DNA from: an uncultured Alphaproteobacteria bacterium
GTDB taxonomy: Bacteria; Pseudomonadota; Alphaproteobacteria; UBA6615
Reading direction: 5' to 3'
Assembly: GCA_943787445.1 (NCBI GenBank)
Contig: CALSML010000020.1
Span: forward strand, 62,001 to 126,000
Length of the DNA: 64,000 nt
Positions 19,811 through 28,527 of the stretch are shown here, piece after piece. Position 1 is the first letter of the stretch. Each line of letters starts with the position of its first letter. The notes beneath the pieces were generated by a model. It was not told the DNA's origin. It did no database searches and saw only the letters and a list, made by a program, of their open reading frames with translations. Made by a program: the position numbers and the translations under genes.

Positions 19811-20593
19811 TCAGTCGTTGCTCTTGGGCACTTCAATCCCTCCCTCAACAGGCTCTTCTCCCAGATTGCGGATCAGATCACCCAGACGAAGCGCGGCCTC
19901 GTCCAGTCGGGCCTGCTCAGGTCCGCGCAACACCAGGTTCGAACCGGGCTTTCCGCCAAAGAAGAACGGATAGCTGCCGATATCCAGATCGGGATAGGCA
20001 TCCTGTAACAGCGAGAGTTCCGTCGCGATTGCTCCCTCGGGCACATAGCTGCCGACGGTCACCGATAACAGCGTTACCCCACGCTTGAGATTTGGTTTTG
20101 TCGCTTCGAACATCGCCTGCATGATCCGGGGCACACCCGCCATCACGAATACATTCTCGACCCGAAATCCCGGTGCACCACTGATCGGATTGTCGATCAG
20201 CTCGGCAAACTCGGGGGTCTCGGCCATTTTCAGGCGTGCTTCAGTCGCTTCGACATTCATTTCCTTCATCCGTGCACGCAGGACGCGCTCGGCTTCCGGA
20301 TGGCGGATCAGCGTCTGGCCAAAGGCCTTGGCCACACATCCGGCCGTGATGTCATCATGGGTGGGCCCGATCCCGCCGGTCGTGAAGACGTAGTCGTATT
20401 TCGCCCGCAGGGCATCCAGGGCGTTGATGATTTCCGCTTCGATATCCGCCACCACACGTGCCTCGAGCATCTGGATACCCAGTTTGTTCAGCTCCGCGCC
20501 CAGAAAGGGAAGATTGGCATCTTTGGTACGCCCCGAAAGAATTTCATTGCCAATCACAAGGACGGCGGCTGTGACTCGCTGGTTATCTGTCAT
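19811..20593 (-). CDS. CinA N-terminal / molybdopterin-binding-domain protein
   Basis: A 260-residue protein with the MoaB/Mog-like fold found in the N-terminal half of CinA: AVLVIGNEILSGRTKDANLP, FTTGGIGPTHDDIT (the nucleotide-binding GGxGPTxDD loop) and GAPGFRVENVFVMAGVP. In full-length CinA this domain has ADP-ribose or CoA pyrophosphatase-type activity and is joined to the NMN amidase; here the amidase is a separate gene 3.2 kb away. The ATG ending at 20593 is chosen over a TTG at 20614 because the protein family starts there. Confidence 0.82.
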   Translation of the reverse strand: MTDNQRVTAAVLVIGNEILSGRTKDANLPFLGAELNKLGIQMLEARVVADIEAEIINALDALRAKYDYVFTTGGIGPTHDDITAGCVAKAFGQTLIRHPEAERVLRARMKEMNVEATEARLKMAETPEFAELIDNPISGAPGFRVENVFVMAGVPRIMQAMFEATKPNLKRGVTLLSVTVGSYVPEGAIATELSLLQDAYPDLDIGSYPFFFGGKPGSNLVLRGPEQARLDEAALRLGDLIRNLGEEPVEGGIEVPKSND

Positions 20594-20614
20594 GGTAATT
20601 CGCTTTCGAAACAA

Positions 20615-20932
20615 TCACGTCTTTGACTGGATATAGCCCAGTCCACGCATGCATTGGGCGAAGAGACGCTCATATGACCGGGCCGCCTTGATGTCTCGCG
20701 TGCTTTCGACAAATTCCCGGGTGTCGTCTCGCCCACCGGAAATCGAACCACCCCGGATATCCCGCGTGACATCCAGATTTCGGCCACCGGCGCGTTCGGC
20801 GCGGGCGCGGCAGGAACGCTGATCCACGCGGATCTGATCGTCGCTGACCCCGGCTTTCAACCACGCATTCGCGCCACCACACGCGGCGAGCGTGAGCAGC
20901 AAAAGCGCTGGAACAAAGACCTTCATCATCAT
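20615..20932 (-). CDS. Small predicted lipoprotein
   Basis: About 105 residues. The start is taken at the first Met of a Met-Met-Met run, preceded by AAGGTGG. The signal peptide ends in the lipobox LAAC. The mature protein is short and charged, with two further Cys residues (QRSCRAR and FAQCMRGLGY) that could form a disulfide. The C-terminal pattern with Cys-Met-x-x-x-Gly-Tyr is common in small alphaproteobacterial lipoproteins of unknown role. It ends 22 bases upstream of the CinA-like gene on the same strand and may be cotranscribed with it. Confidence 0.65.
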   Translation of the reverse strand: MMMKVFVPALLLLTLAACGGANAWLKAGVSDDQIRVDQRSCRARAERAGGRNLDVTRDIRGGSISGGRDDTREFVESTRDIKAARSYERLFAQCMRGLGYIQSKT

Positions 20933-21050
20933 GTCATCGCCACCTTCAGGATGCATGTATCGATCTATCATGCAGCAAACGGACAGTCAAAACCACGCAG
21001 ACACGCCAACCGGTTGAACAACGCACCTCGCGAAACTAGGGTCCGGTCCT

Positions 21051-21776
21051 ATGGAATTCCCTGACCCCCTCATCCGCGGGCGACTGGTGCAGCGCTATAA
21101 GCGATTTCTCGCGGATATTGTCCTTGAGAACACCGACGGCGGGCCGAGTCTGATCACAGCCCATTGTCCCAATCCCGGCGCCATGACCGGTCTTGTCGCC
21201 CCCGATTCCGAAGTCTGGGTGTCTCCGGCGCGCAATCCCAAGCGGAAGCTCCCATTCACCTGGGAACTGATCCGCGTTGGTGCGCACATGGTCGGCATCA
21301 ACACCGCGCACCCCAATGCCATCGCTGCCGAGGCCATCAATGCCGGCCGGATTTCCGAACTTCACGGATACGCAACCCTGCGCCGGGAAGTCCGATATGG
21401 CGAAAACTCCCGGATCGACCTGCTTCTCGAAGGTGACAACCAGCCGCCCTGCTACGTCGAAATCAAGAATGTTCACCTCAAACGCAACGACGATATCGAC
21501 CACGGGGTCGCCGAATTTCCCGACAGCGTGACAGCGCGTGGTGCCAAGCATCTGCGTGAGCTCGGCAATATGGTCAACGAGGGTGCCCGCGCCGTGATGC
21601 TCTATGTGGTGCAGCGCAATGATTGCGACCTGTTTCGCCTGGCCGCGGATATCGACCCCAAATATGTGGCTGAATTCCGTGAAGCCCGGCGTCTGGGGGT
21701 TGAGGCAATCTGTTATGCATGCGACGTTTCGACTAATTCGATTACCATTGTCCGCCAGTTGCCGATAGACGCGTAG
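21051..21776 (+). CDS. sfsA: Sugar fermentation stimulation protein homologue
   Basis: A 241-residue SfsA family protein. Landmarks are LIRGRLVQRYKRFLADI at the N-terminus, AHCPNPGAMTGL, the nuclease-like core SRIDLLLEGDN with CYVEIKNVHL, and FPDSVTARGAKHLREL. The D-E-x-K arrangement resembles restriction-type endonuclease folds. E. coli SfsA binds DNA and affects maltose metabolism genes, but its biochemical role is not settled. It precedes map by 19 bases on the same strand, a pairing often seen in alphaproteobacteria. Confidence 0.92.
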   Translation: MEFPDPLIRGRLVQRYKRFLADIVLENTDGGPSLITAHCPNPGAMTGLVAPDSEVWVSPARNPKRKLPFTWELIRVGAHMVGINTAHPNAIAAEAINAGRISELHGYATLRREVRYGENSRIDLLLEGDNQPPCYVEIKNVHLKRNDDIDHGVAEFPDSVTARGAKHLRELGNMVNEGARAVMLYVVQRNDCDLFRLAADIDPKYVAEFREARRLGVEAICYACDVSTNSITIVRQLPIDA

Positions 21777-21795
21777 CCTCGAACATCCAAAGAAC

Positions 21796-22614
21796 ATGAC
21801 AGACACACAGACAGCACCGCTTGACTCCGAAGCCCGGCAAATCCGGATCCACGGCCCCGAAGCCTTCGAAGGTATGCGCCGCGCCGGAAAGCTCGCCGCA
21901 GAAACCCTAGACCACATCACACCCATGGTCGTTCCCGGAGTCACAACTGAGGCGCTCGATCAGGCTTGCCACGCGTTCATACTCGATCACGGTGCAACAC
22001 CCGCACCGCTCGGCTATCGGGGCTTCCCGAAATCAATCTGCACATCGGTGAACCACGTCGTCTGTCACGGTATTCCTGGCGAGAAACGTCTTGGTGATGG
22101 CGATATCGTCAATATCGACGTGACTGTCATTCTCGACGGATGGCACGGCGACACCAGCCGCATGTACAGTGTGGGAAATGTGAAACGTCTGGCAGAACGG
22201 CTGGTCGACATTACCTTTCAGGCCCTCTGGAAGGGCATTGATGTGGTCAGGCCGGGCGCCACCGTTGGCGATATCGGATATGCCATCCAGACCTATGTGG
22301 AAGCAGAGCGGTTCTCTGTCGTCCGTGACTTTTGCGGCCATGGTCTAGGACAGGTGTTTCACGACGCGCCGTCGATCCTGCACTTCGGAACACCGGGCAG
22401 CGGCGCAGAGCTGCGTGAAGGCATGTTTTTCACCATTGAACCCATGGTCAATACCGGTCGGTTTGATGTGAAGATCCTCAATGATGGCTGGACTGCCGTG
22501 ACCAAGGACCGGTCCCTCTCGGCGCAGTTCGAGCATTCGATCGGCGTGACCGCTGATGGCTGCGAGGTCTTCACACACTCGCCGAAGGGCTGGGATCGCC
22601 CCCCCTACGTCTAG
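21796..22614 (+). CDS. map: Type I methionine aminopeptidase
   Basis: A 272-residue enzyme that removes the initiator Met from new proteins. The five metal ligands are visible: Asp in VNIDVTVILDGWHGDTSRM (two Asp), His in FCGHGLGQVFHDAP, Glu in FTIEPMV and Glu in SAQFEHSIGV. The substrate His is in VNHVVCHGIP. Type I class is shown by the lack of a large insert and by the short N-terminus. It sits between sfsA and radC, about 20 bases from each, so one transcript is likely. Confidence 0.96.
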   Translation: MTDTQTAPLDSEARQIRIHGPEAFEGMRRAGKLAAETLDHITPMVVPGVTTEALDQACHAFILDHGATPAPLGYRGFPKSICTSVNHVVCHGIPGEKRLGDGDIVNIDVTVILDGWHGDTSRMYSVGNVKRLAERLVDITFQALWKGIDVVRPGATVGDIGYAIQTYVEAERFSVVRDFCGHGLGQVFHDAPSILHFGTPGSGAELREGMFFTIEPMVNTGRFDVKILNDGWTAVTKDRSLSAQFEHSIGVTADGCEVFTHSPKGWDRPPYV

Positions 22615-22634
22615 ACCGTCCGGACGATGCCGTA

Positions 22635-23315
22635 ATGACCGATGCTGATGACCGCAAGGGACACAGACATCGATTGCGCGAGCGGTTTGCAGCAGATGGC
22701 GGCGCGGCGATGCCCGACTACGAGTTGCTGGAATTGCTGCTCTTCCAGATGCTTCCGCGCCGCGACACCAAACCAATTGCAAAGCGCCTGATCGACCGCT
22801 TTGGCAGTCTCGCGGCGGTTTTGGCGGCGGATGCCGAAAACATCGCGAAAATACGGGATTCAGGTCCGGCTGTTGCCAGCTATCTCAAGGCCATCCATCA
22901 GGCCGGTCGCCGCATGGCCCGCGAGGGCCTGCGCACCCGCAAGGAACTGGGCTCCTGGGACATGGTTCTCGATTATTGCCGTGCCGAACTGGGGCACCTG
23001 ACCCGCGAGAGCTTTCATGTCCTGTTTCTGGATCAGAAAAATGGACTGCTGACCGCCAAGGAACAAAGCCGCGGCACAGTGGACCAGACCTCAGTCTATC
23101 CGCGCGAAGTCGTGAAGCGTGCGCTCGAACTCGATGCCAAGGCACTGGTGATGGTGCACAATCACCCTTCCAGCGATCCCACGCCCAGCCATGCGGACAT
23201 CGAAATTACACGTGCTGTCGATGCCGCGGCAGAAGCACTTGGTATTGCTCTGCATGACCATGAGATCGTTACACGCAACGCATATCGGAGTTTGCGCTCA
23301 GATGGACTGATCTGA
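22635..23315 (+). CDS. radC: RadC family JAB-domain protein
   Basis: A 226-residue protein. The N-terminal helix-hairpin-helix part (ELLELLLFQMLPRRDTKPIA, then FGSLAAVLAADAENIAKI) is followed by the JAMM metal site with HNHPSSDPTPSHADIEIT. Early reports of a DNA-repair role in E. coli were not upheld; the JAB fold suggests a metal-dependent hydrolase. A KNGLLTAKEQSRGTVD segment marks the usual RadC core. It is the last gene of the sfsA-map-radC run. Confidence 0.93.
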   Translation: MTDADDRKGHRHRLRERFAADGGAAMPDYELLELLLFQMLPRRDTKPIAKRLIDRFGSLAAVLAADAENIAKIRDSGPAVASYLKAIHQAGRRMAREGLRTRKELGSWDMVLDYCRAELGHLTRESFHVLFLDQKNGLLTAKEQSRGTVDQTSVYPREVVKRALELDAKALVMVHNHPSSDPTPSHADIEITRAVDAAAEALGIALHDHEIVTRNAYRSLRSDGLI

Positions 23316-23354
23316 ATTCAGCGCAACTGTCGTACGAAAATTGACCTCCGCGCC

Positions 23355-23477
23355 TCAAACAGCAGCGAAGAGAACTATCCCGAGAACGACGACACGACGC
23401 ATCACACCGGGCCAGCGGTTGTGACGTTTGAAGAGTGTTCGTCGTGCCGGAATGGTACCGGCGTGAACCAGAGACAT
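23355..23477 (-). CDS. Possible 40-residue small protein
   Basis: A reverse-strand frame with an ATG ending at 23477, preceded by GAGGT at suitable distance. It encodes a very basic N-terminal part (ARRTLFKRHNRWPG) and one C-terminal hydrophobic segment (VVLGIVLFAAV). The layout resembles small membrane-anchored peptides, but length alone gives weak support and no family is recognised. The rest of the 23316-23589 interval shows nothing else. Confidence 0.3.
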   Translation of the reverse strand: MSLVHAGTIPARRTLFKRHNRWPGVMRRVVVLGIVLFAAV

Positions 23478-23589
23478 CGCATTACCTCGCCTTATGCGTG
23501 TGCCCCAGCTTCACCCCCAGGGGCTTAAAGACCGGTTAATTTCACAGCACGGTATGAAGGTATGAAATAATTCTGAAAATCCCTGAATT

Positions 23590-24324
23590 TCAAGACCTGT
23601 AGTCAGGTTCTTCCTTGTCCAGAACCTGCTGGATTGCGGAAAGGTGACTCTCACCATATGACCCATCGCCCAAAATCTGGTTCTTGGCAGCCTGCACCAA
23701 CTGCGTTGGTATTTCGCGCAGAGGTAGCCCTGTACTCATGGCCAGAACCTGATTCTTGCAGGCCCGCTCAAGATAGTAGAGGTCGTCCCACGCGTTCGCG
23801 AGTGTACGTCCGACCACAAGAATTCCGTGGTTGCCCATGAACATGACACCGCGATCTCCCAATGCAGTAGCGATGCGATCGCCTTCGTCATTGTCCAGTG
23901 CCAGGCCGTTATAGGCGTCGTCATAGACAATGCGATCATGGAACCGGACACAGTTCTGATTGATCATATGCAACCGCTGATCCCCGAGGCTCGTCAGAGC
24001 CGTCGCATAGGGCATATGGGTGTGCAGCACACAGCGCGCATGGGGCAACGCCCGATGCACCCGCCAGTGAATATAGAGAGCCGTATCCTCGACCCGGCCC
24101 TCGCCCTCGACAATCTTGCCCTCGCTGTCCAGCAACATCAGGCTGCCAGCGGTAATCTGTGACCAATGCGCGCCATGCGCGTTGATGAGAAACAGATCGT
24201 CGCGTCCGGGGATCATCAGACTGAAATGGTTGCAGATACCCTCATGGAAACCCAGCCGTGTCGCCCAGCGAAATGTGGCGGCCAGAGCAACACGTGCGTC
24301 GTGAATATCAGTTTCAAGGGTCAT
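23590..24324 (-). CDS. Class II aldolase/adducin family protein
   Basis: A 244-residue class II aldolase fold. The zinc ligands are in VLHTHMPYATALTS (two His) and in MGNHGILVVG. The N-terminal pattern GFHEGICNHFSLMIP matches the family's G-x-x-x-x-x-x-G-N-x-S motif. Such proteins act as L-fuculose- or ribulose-phosphate aldolase-like enzymes, epimerases or decarboxylases; many, like this one, are of unknown substrate. It stands alone, divergent from purB. Confidence 0.85.
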   Translation of the reverse strand: MTLETDIHDARVALAATFRWATRLGFHEGICNHFSLMIPGRDDLFLINAHGAHWSQITAGSLMLLDSEGKIVEGEGRVEDTALYIHWRVHRALPHARCVLHTHMPYATALTSLGDQRLHMINQNCVRFHDRIVYDDAYNGLALDNDEGDRIATALGDRGVMFMGNHGILVVGRTLANAWDDLYYLERACKNQVLAMSTGLPLREIPTQLVQAAKNQILGDGSYGESHLSAIQQVLDKEEPDYRS

Positions 24325-24467
24325 GAATCTGGCCTGCTGCCGCTATCGGTTCTATCCCCGTCAAACTAGCTTTACACCCTTTGCCCGGCAACGCCCGACT
24401 CGCCTTGTCGCGGTATCAATCGCTCACCCGCATTGGGTTGATGACAACACGAAGGTTCAGGATTCTT

Positions 24468-25781
24468 ATGATACCGCGCTATAGCCGTCCGGAAATGACC
24501 ACCATCTGGGATCCGGAGAACAAATTCCGCATCTGGTTCGAGATCGAGGCACATGCCTGCGACGCCCAGGCCGAGCTTGGTGTGATCCCGAAATCTGCCG
24601 CCGAGCAAGTCTGGAAAAAAGGCGCCTGGGAGATCGAACGGATCGATGAGATCGAGCGTGAAACCCGCCACGATGTTATCGCCTTCCTGACCAATCTGGC
24701 CGAACATGTGGGCGAGGATGCGCGCTTTGTCCATCAGGGAATGACCTCATCTGATGTCCTCGACACCTGCCTGTCTGTACAACTCAAACAGGCCACCGAC
24801 CTGCTTCTGGCAGATATGGACAACCTGCTGTCCGCGCTGGAAAAACGCGCGCGTGAGCACAAGAACACGGTCTGCATCGGACGCAGTCACGGAATTCATG
24901 CCGAACCGACCACTTTTGGTCTGAAGCTGGCCGGACACTATGCGGAGTTTGCACGTTGCCGCGATCGTCTGGTCGCTGCCCGGGCCGAAATCGCCACCTG
25001 CGCCATCTCAGGCGCAGTTGGCACCTTTGCCAATATCGATCCCGCCGTGGAACAGCATGTTGCCGACAAAATGGGCCTGACCATCGAGCCGGTTTCCACC
25101 CAGGTCATTCCGCGGGATCGTCACGCGATGTTCTTTGCGACGCTGGGCGTAATTGCCAGCGCCGTCGAACGGCTTTCGGTGGAGGTCCGTCACCTCCAGC
25201 GCACCGAAGTGCGCGAAGCCGAAGAGTATTTCGCGCCGGGCCAGAAAGGTTCCAGCGCCATGCCCCACAAGCGCAACCCGATCCTGACCGAGAACCTGAC
25301 CGGCCTTGCCCGTGTGGTGCGCGCCGCTGTCGTTCCTGCGCTTGAGAATGTCGCCCTGTGGCATGAGCGGGACATCTCACATTCCTCCGTCGAGCGGATG
25401 TTCGGGCCGGACGCGACAGCCACCCTCGATTTCGCACTGGTCCGGCTGACGGGAGTGATCGAAAAGATGATGGTCTACCCCGACGCCATGAACGCGAATA
25501 TGGAAAAACTGGGTGGCCTGGTTCACTCACAGCGGGTGCTGCTCGCCCTCACTCAGGCCGGACTGAGCCGAGAGGATTCCTATCTGGCAGTGCAGCGCAA
25601 CGCGATGAAGGTCTGGGCTTTGCCCGAAGCCGAGCGTGAAGGTGCCTTCCTAAACTTCCTGCAGACCGACGAAGAAGTCGCCGCCAAGGTCTCGGCCGAG
25701 GATCTCGCGGCTTCCTTCGACCTCGGCTACCACACCCGACATGTCGACACGATCTTCGCACGCGTGTTTGGCAGCGCCTGA
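24468..25781 (+). CDS. purB: Adenylosuccinate lyase
   Basis: A 437-residue fumarase/aspartase-superfamily enzyme that acts twice in purine synthesis (SAICAR to AICAR, and adenylosuccinate to AMP). The signature SSAMPHKRNP is intact, along with the catalytic regions GMTSSDVLDTC and GRSHGIHAEPTTFG. The ATG at 24468 (MIPRYSRPEMTTIWDPENKF) matches family starts; the open frame upstream to 24381 is not conserved-looking. It begins the purine block that continues with purC-S-Q-L about 3.6 kb on. Confidence 0.97.
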   Translation: MIPRYSRPEMTTIWDPENKFRIWFEIEAHACDAQAELGVIPKSAAEQVWKKGAWEIERIDEIERETRHDVIAFLTNLAEHVGEDARFVHQGMTSSDVLDTCLSVQLKQATDLLLADMDNLLSALEKRAREHKNTVCIGRSHGIHAEPTTFGLKLAGHYAEFARCRDRLVAARAEIATCAISGAVGTFANIDPAVEQHVADKMGLTIEPVSTQVIPRDRHAMFFATLGVIASAVERLSVEVRHLQRTEVREAEEYFAPGQKGSSAMPHKRNPILTENLTGLARVVRAAVVPALENVALWHERDISHSSVERMFGPDATATLDFALVRLTGVIEKMMVYPDAMNANMEKLGGLVHSQRVLLALTQAGLSREDSYLAVQRNAMKVWALPEAEREGAFLNFLQTDEEVAAKVSAEDLAASFDLGYHTRHVDTIFARVFGSA

Positions 25782-25793
25782 CCGCAGGCTGAG

Positions 25794-26126
25794 ATGACCG
25801 ACGACCGCCTTCCCACGGAGCTCTGGGTCAGCGCCGGTCTGCACCGCTGTTCGCTCGAAGCCGTCCCGGCTGTGGTCATCCGCAAGGGCGAACGGCAATC
25901 GGGGACGGTCATCCTGAAACTTGACCGGCGGGATCGCGGCACGGTCATTCTGACCCAGTCGCGCAACATGGACGGGAAGCTGGTCTGGTTTCCGGCCAAT
26001 GATGGCAAGCCTTTTACGGACGCCGAGGCAGCCGCCTATGTGGATCGCGCCGTATCGCGCGATCCCGATATCTGGGTGATCGAGATCGAGCACCAGGAAG
26101 GCTGGCACCCGTTCACGGATATCTGA
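25794..26126 (+). CDS. DUF1491 family protein
   Basis: A 110-residue protein of the alphaproteobacterial DUF1491 family: LWVSAGLHRCSLEAVPAVVI at the start, a central TVILKLDRRDRGTVIL, and the C-terminal IEIEHQEGWHPF. The function is unknown. It lies 12 bases after purB on the same strand and is probably cotranscribed. It converges with the zeta-subunit gene. Confidence 0.82.
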   Translation: MTDDRLPTELWVSAGLHRCSLEAVPAVVIRKGERQSGTVILKLDRRDRGTVILTQSRNMDGKLVWFPANDGKPFTDAEAAAYVDRAVSRDPDIWVIEIEHQEGWHPFTDI

Positions 26127-26140
26127 CGCGGATGAGCGTT

Positions 26141-26464
26141 TTACTCGCCGGCCTCGATCTGCTGCACGGCAGTGCCCATCAGATCATCCATGTGCTTGCG
26201 CACGATATGCTCTGAGGTGTCGAGCCCCTTGGCCTGAAGGTCCCCATGGACCTTCTCCAGAACATCTTCGTCGCCGGGGCGTTCGAAATCGGATTTCACG
26301 ACTTCCTTGGCGTATTCCGCGGCCTCGGCTGCATTCATGCCCATGAGGTCTGCGGCCCACATGCCAATCAGCTTGTTGCGGCGCGCGGTGGCCTTGAATC
26401 TCAGCTCCTCGTCCAGCTTGAACTTGTTCTCGAATGCTTTCTCTCGATCGTCAAAACTTGCCAT
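26141..26464 (-). CDS. F1-ATPase inhibitor zeta-subunit family protein (DUF1476)
   Basis: A 107-residue, highly charged four-helix protein: MASFDDREKAFENKFKLDEE at the N-terminus, then RRNKLIGMWAADLMG and YAKEVVKSDFE. In Paracoccus the zeta subunit inhibits the F1F0-ATPase by inserting its N-terminal part into F1; in other alphaproteobacteria its inhibitory strength varies. The family is confined to Alphaproteobacteria, which is a useful marker for the organism. It often sits next to the purine cluster, as here. Confidence 0.9.
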   Translation of the reverse strand: MASFDDREKAFENKFKLDEELRFKATARRNKLIGMWAADLMGMNAAEAAEYAKEVVKSDFERPGDEDVLEKVHGDLQAKGLDTSEHIVRKHMDDLMGTAVQQIEAGE

Positions 26465-26553
26465 TTCCTGATTTCTCTCTGGGTTGCGGGCTTGCCGAGT
26501 AGTCTCTGCACATAGATATAGTGGGGCAACCCGCCGGTTTGAATTGAAATTTC

Positions 26554-27318
26554 ATGTGCACTTTTATCATTCTTCGCCGTTCTGGCCATGACTGGCCTGT
26601 CCTGATCGCCGCCAACCGCGACGAAATGACCGACCGTGCGTGGCAACCACCCGCCCGCCACTGGCCCGATCGCCCCGACGTGGTCGGCGGACTGGATGAA
26701 CTGGCCGGCGGTACATGGCTGGCCGCAAATGACAGCAATGTCGTCGCAGCTGTCCTCAACCGGGAAGGCTCGCTGGGTCCGACCACCGACAAACGGTCAC
26801 GTGGCGAACTGGTTCTTGACGCTGTCGACTATCCCGACGCTGCTGTCGCGGCCGAAGCGATGGCAGAACTGGACGGGCGCGCCTATCGCGCCTTCAATCT
26901 GATCATCGCAGACAACACCAATGCCTTCTGGCTGCGCGGCACGGAAGAAACGCGGGTTACGGTTGCGGCCATCCCGCCCGGCCTGCACATGATCACGGCA
27001 CGCGAGCTCGACGACACAGGCAGCGCGCGGATCGGTCGATTTCTACCCCAGTTCCAGTCTGCAACTGAACCCGATGTGAAGGCGGACAACTGGTCGGAAT
27101 GGGAACGGCTGCTGCGCACACGTCTGCATACGAGCGAGGAAGACCCGCGCGAGACCATGTGCATCGTCACCGACAAGGGCTATGGCACTGTTTCCAGCAC
27201 GATTATGGCACTGCCGTCAGCCAACCACCCCGACCGGAAACGCGTCTGGAAATTCGCCAATGGACGCCCGGACGAACAGCCTTTCGAATCCATCAAAGAT
27301 CACGAGTCCCGGCCATGA
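26554..27318 (+). CDS. NRDE (TANGO2-like) family protein
   Basis: A 254-residue NRDE family protein. The family Cys is at residue 2 (MCTFIIL), the name-giving motif is AANRDEMTDR, and GGTWLAANDSNVVAAVLNRE is the typical central segment. The fold resembles N-terminal-nucleophile hydrolases, and eukaryotic TANGO2 is linked to haem or acyl-CoA handling. No bacterial substrate is firmly known. Its stop overlaps the next start by 4 bases. Confidence 0.88.
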   Translation: MCTFIILRRSGHDWPVLIAANRDEMTDRAWQPPARHWPDRPDVVGGLDELAGGTWLAANDSNVVAAVLNREGSLGPTTDKRSRGELVLDAVDYPDAAVAAEAMAELDGRAYRAFNLIIADNTNAFWLRGTEETRVTVAAIPPGLHMITARELDDTGSARIGRFLPQFQSATEPDVKADNWSEWERLLRTRLHTSEEDPRETMCIVTDKGYGTVSSTIMALPSANHPDRKRVWKFANGRPDEQPFESIKDHESRP

Positions 27319-27707
27319 AAATCGAATCTCTCGACCATCTGGTCCTCACCGTTGCATCCATTGAGATCACCTGCGCGTTCTATGCGGAGGTCATGGGGAT
27401 GCGCGTCGAAACCTTTGCTGAAAGCCGCAAGGCCCTGCATTTCGGTGATCAGAAGATCAATCTGCACCTCGCCGGACAGGAATTCGAACCCAAGGCTGAC
27501 AAACCTGTGCCCGGCAGCGCCGATCTGTGCTTCATCACCCGGACCCCGATTGCGGAGGTTGTGAAAACCCTCAATGCACGCAAAATCGATATTATCCAGG
27601 GACCGGTTTCACGCACCGGCGCCAACGGCGCGCTCGAATCGGTCTATTTTCGCGATCCGGATGAAAATCTGATCGAAGTTTCAAACCACGTTGGCAACAC
27701 GAACTGA
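27315..27707 (+). CDS. VOC-family protein (virulence-protein/glyoxalase-like)
   Basis: A 130-residue vicinal-oxygen-chelate protein. The first metal position is His in SLDHLVLTVASIE, and the second half ends with the usual FRDPDENLIEVSN. KINLHLAGQEFEPKA resembles the glyoxalase-like group often labelled virulence protein. It may act as a small lyase or dioxygenase; the reaction is not known. It is coupled to the NRDE gene by a 4-base overlap and precedes an SDR gene by 11 bases. Confidence 0.82.
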   Translation: MKIESLDHLVLTVASIEITCAFYAEVMGMRVETFAESRKALHFGDQKINLHLAGQEFEPKADKPVPGSADLCFITRTPIAEVVKTLNARKIDIIQGPVSRTGANGALESVYFRDPDENLIEVSNHVGNTN

Positions 27708-27718
27708 AAAGAGTCCTC

Positions 27719-28489
27719 ATGAGCAACAATCGTTTCGACGTCAGCGACCTTGTGGTCATCATCACCGGTGCCGGACAGGGACTGGGCCGCGAATACGCCC
27801 TCGCCTTTGCGGCCGAAGGTGCCATCCCGGTTCTCGCCGAACTCAACGAGGAAAACCTCAACAGTGTTGCGAAAGAGATCGAAGCCGCAGGCGGAAAATG
27901 TCTGGCGATTCCGACCGATGTAAGTGATCCGGAATCCACCAAAGCCATGGCAAACCAGACCGTCGAGACCTTCGGCCGCATCGATGTGCTGATCAACAAC
28001 GCAGCGGTTTTTGCGAACCTCCCCCAGCGTCCCTTCGATGAGATTCCTTTCGATGAATGGAATCTCGTCATGCAGGTCAACATCACCGGCTCTTACCTGT
28101 GTGCCTGCGCTGTTGCACCAGCGATGCGCAAGGCGGGCACGGGACGCATCATCAACGTCTCATCAGGGACCGTCCCCCAGGGCGCACCCGGCTTCATGCA
28201 TTACGTTACGTCGAAATCCGCGATCATCGGCATGACCCGTGTCCTAGCGCGCGAACTGAGCGACCACAACATCAATGTGAACACGCTGATGCCCGGCTAC
28301 ACAACGACCGAGGTCGATCATGCGAGCATGGATGACAATCTGCATGAATTCATTCAGGGCAAACGCCTCGTGAAACGCGCCGGGACCCCGGACGACCTGA
28401 TCGGAACCGCCTTGTTCCTGTCCTCGCCCGCGAGTTCTTTCATTTCTGGACAGACCATCGCTGTCTGCGGTGGTGAGGTGATGACCTAG
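27719..28489 (+). CDS. Short-chain dehydrogenase/reductase
   Basis: A 256-residue classical SDR. The cofactor loop is ITGAGQGLGREYA, the NNAA motif is in VLINNAAVFA, the catalytic Ser is in INVSSGT, and the active-site Tyr-Lys pair is YVTSK. The C-terminal SSFISGQTIAVCGGEVM is standard. Substrate is unknown. It is followed by a second SDR and shares the strand and close spacing with the NRDE-VOC pair, so these four genes may form one operon inserted between the zeta gene and purC. Confidence 0.88.
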   Translation: MSNNRFDVSDLVVIITGAGQGLGREYALAFAAEGAIPVLAELNEENLNSVAKEIEAAGGKCLAIPTDVSDPESTKAMANQTVETFGRIDVLINNAAVFANLPQRPFDEIPFDEWNLVMQVNITGSYLCACAVAPAMRKAGTGRIINVSSGTVPQGAPGFMHYVTSKSAIIGMTRVLARELSDHNINVNTLMPGYTTTEVDHASMDDNLHEFIQGKRLVKRAGTPDDLIGTALFLSSPASSFISGQTIAVCGGEVMT

Positions 28490-28527
28490 CTCCTGGCAGC
28501 ACCCCTGAACATAGCCGGAGACCTGAG

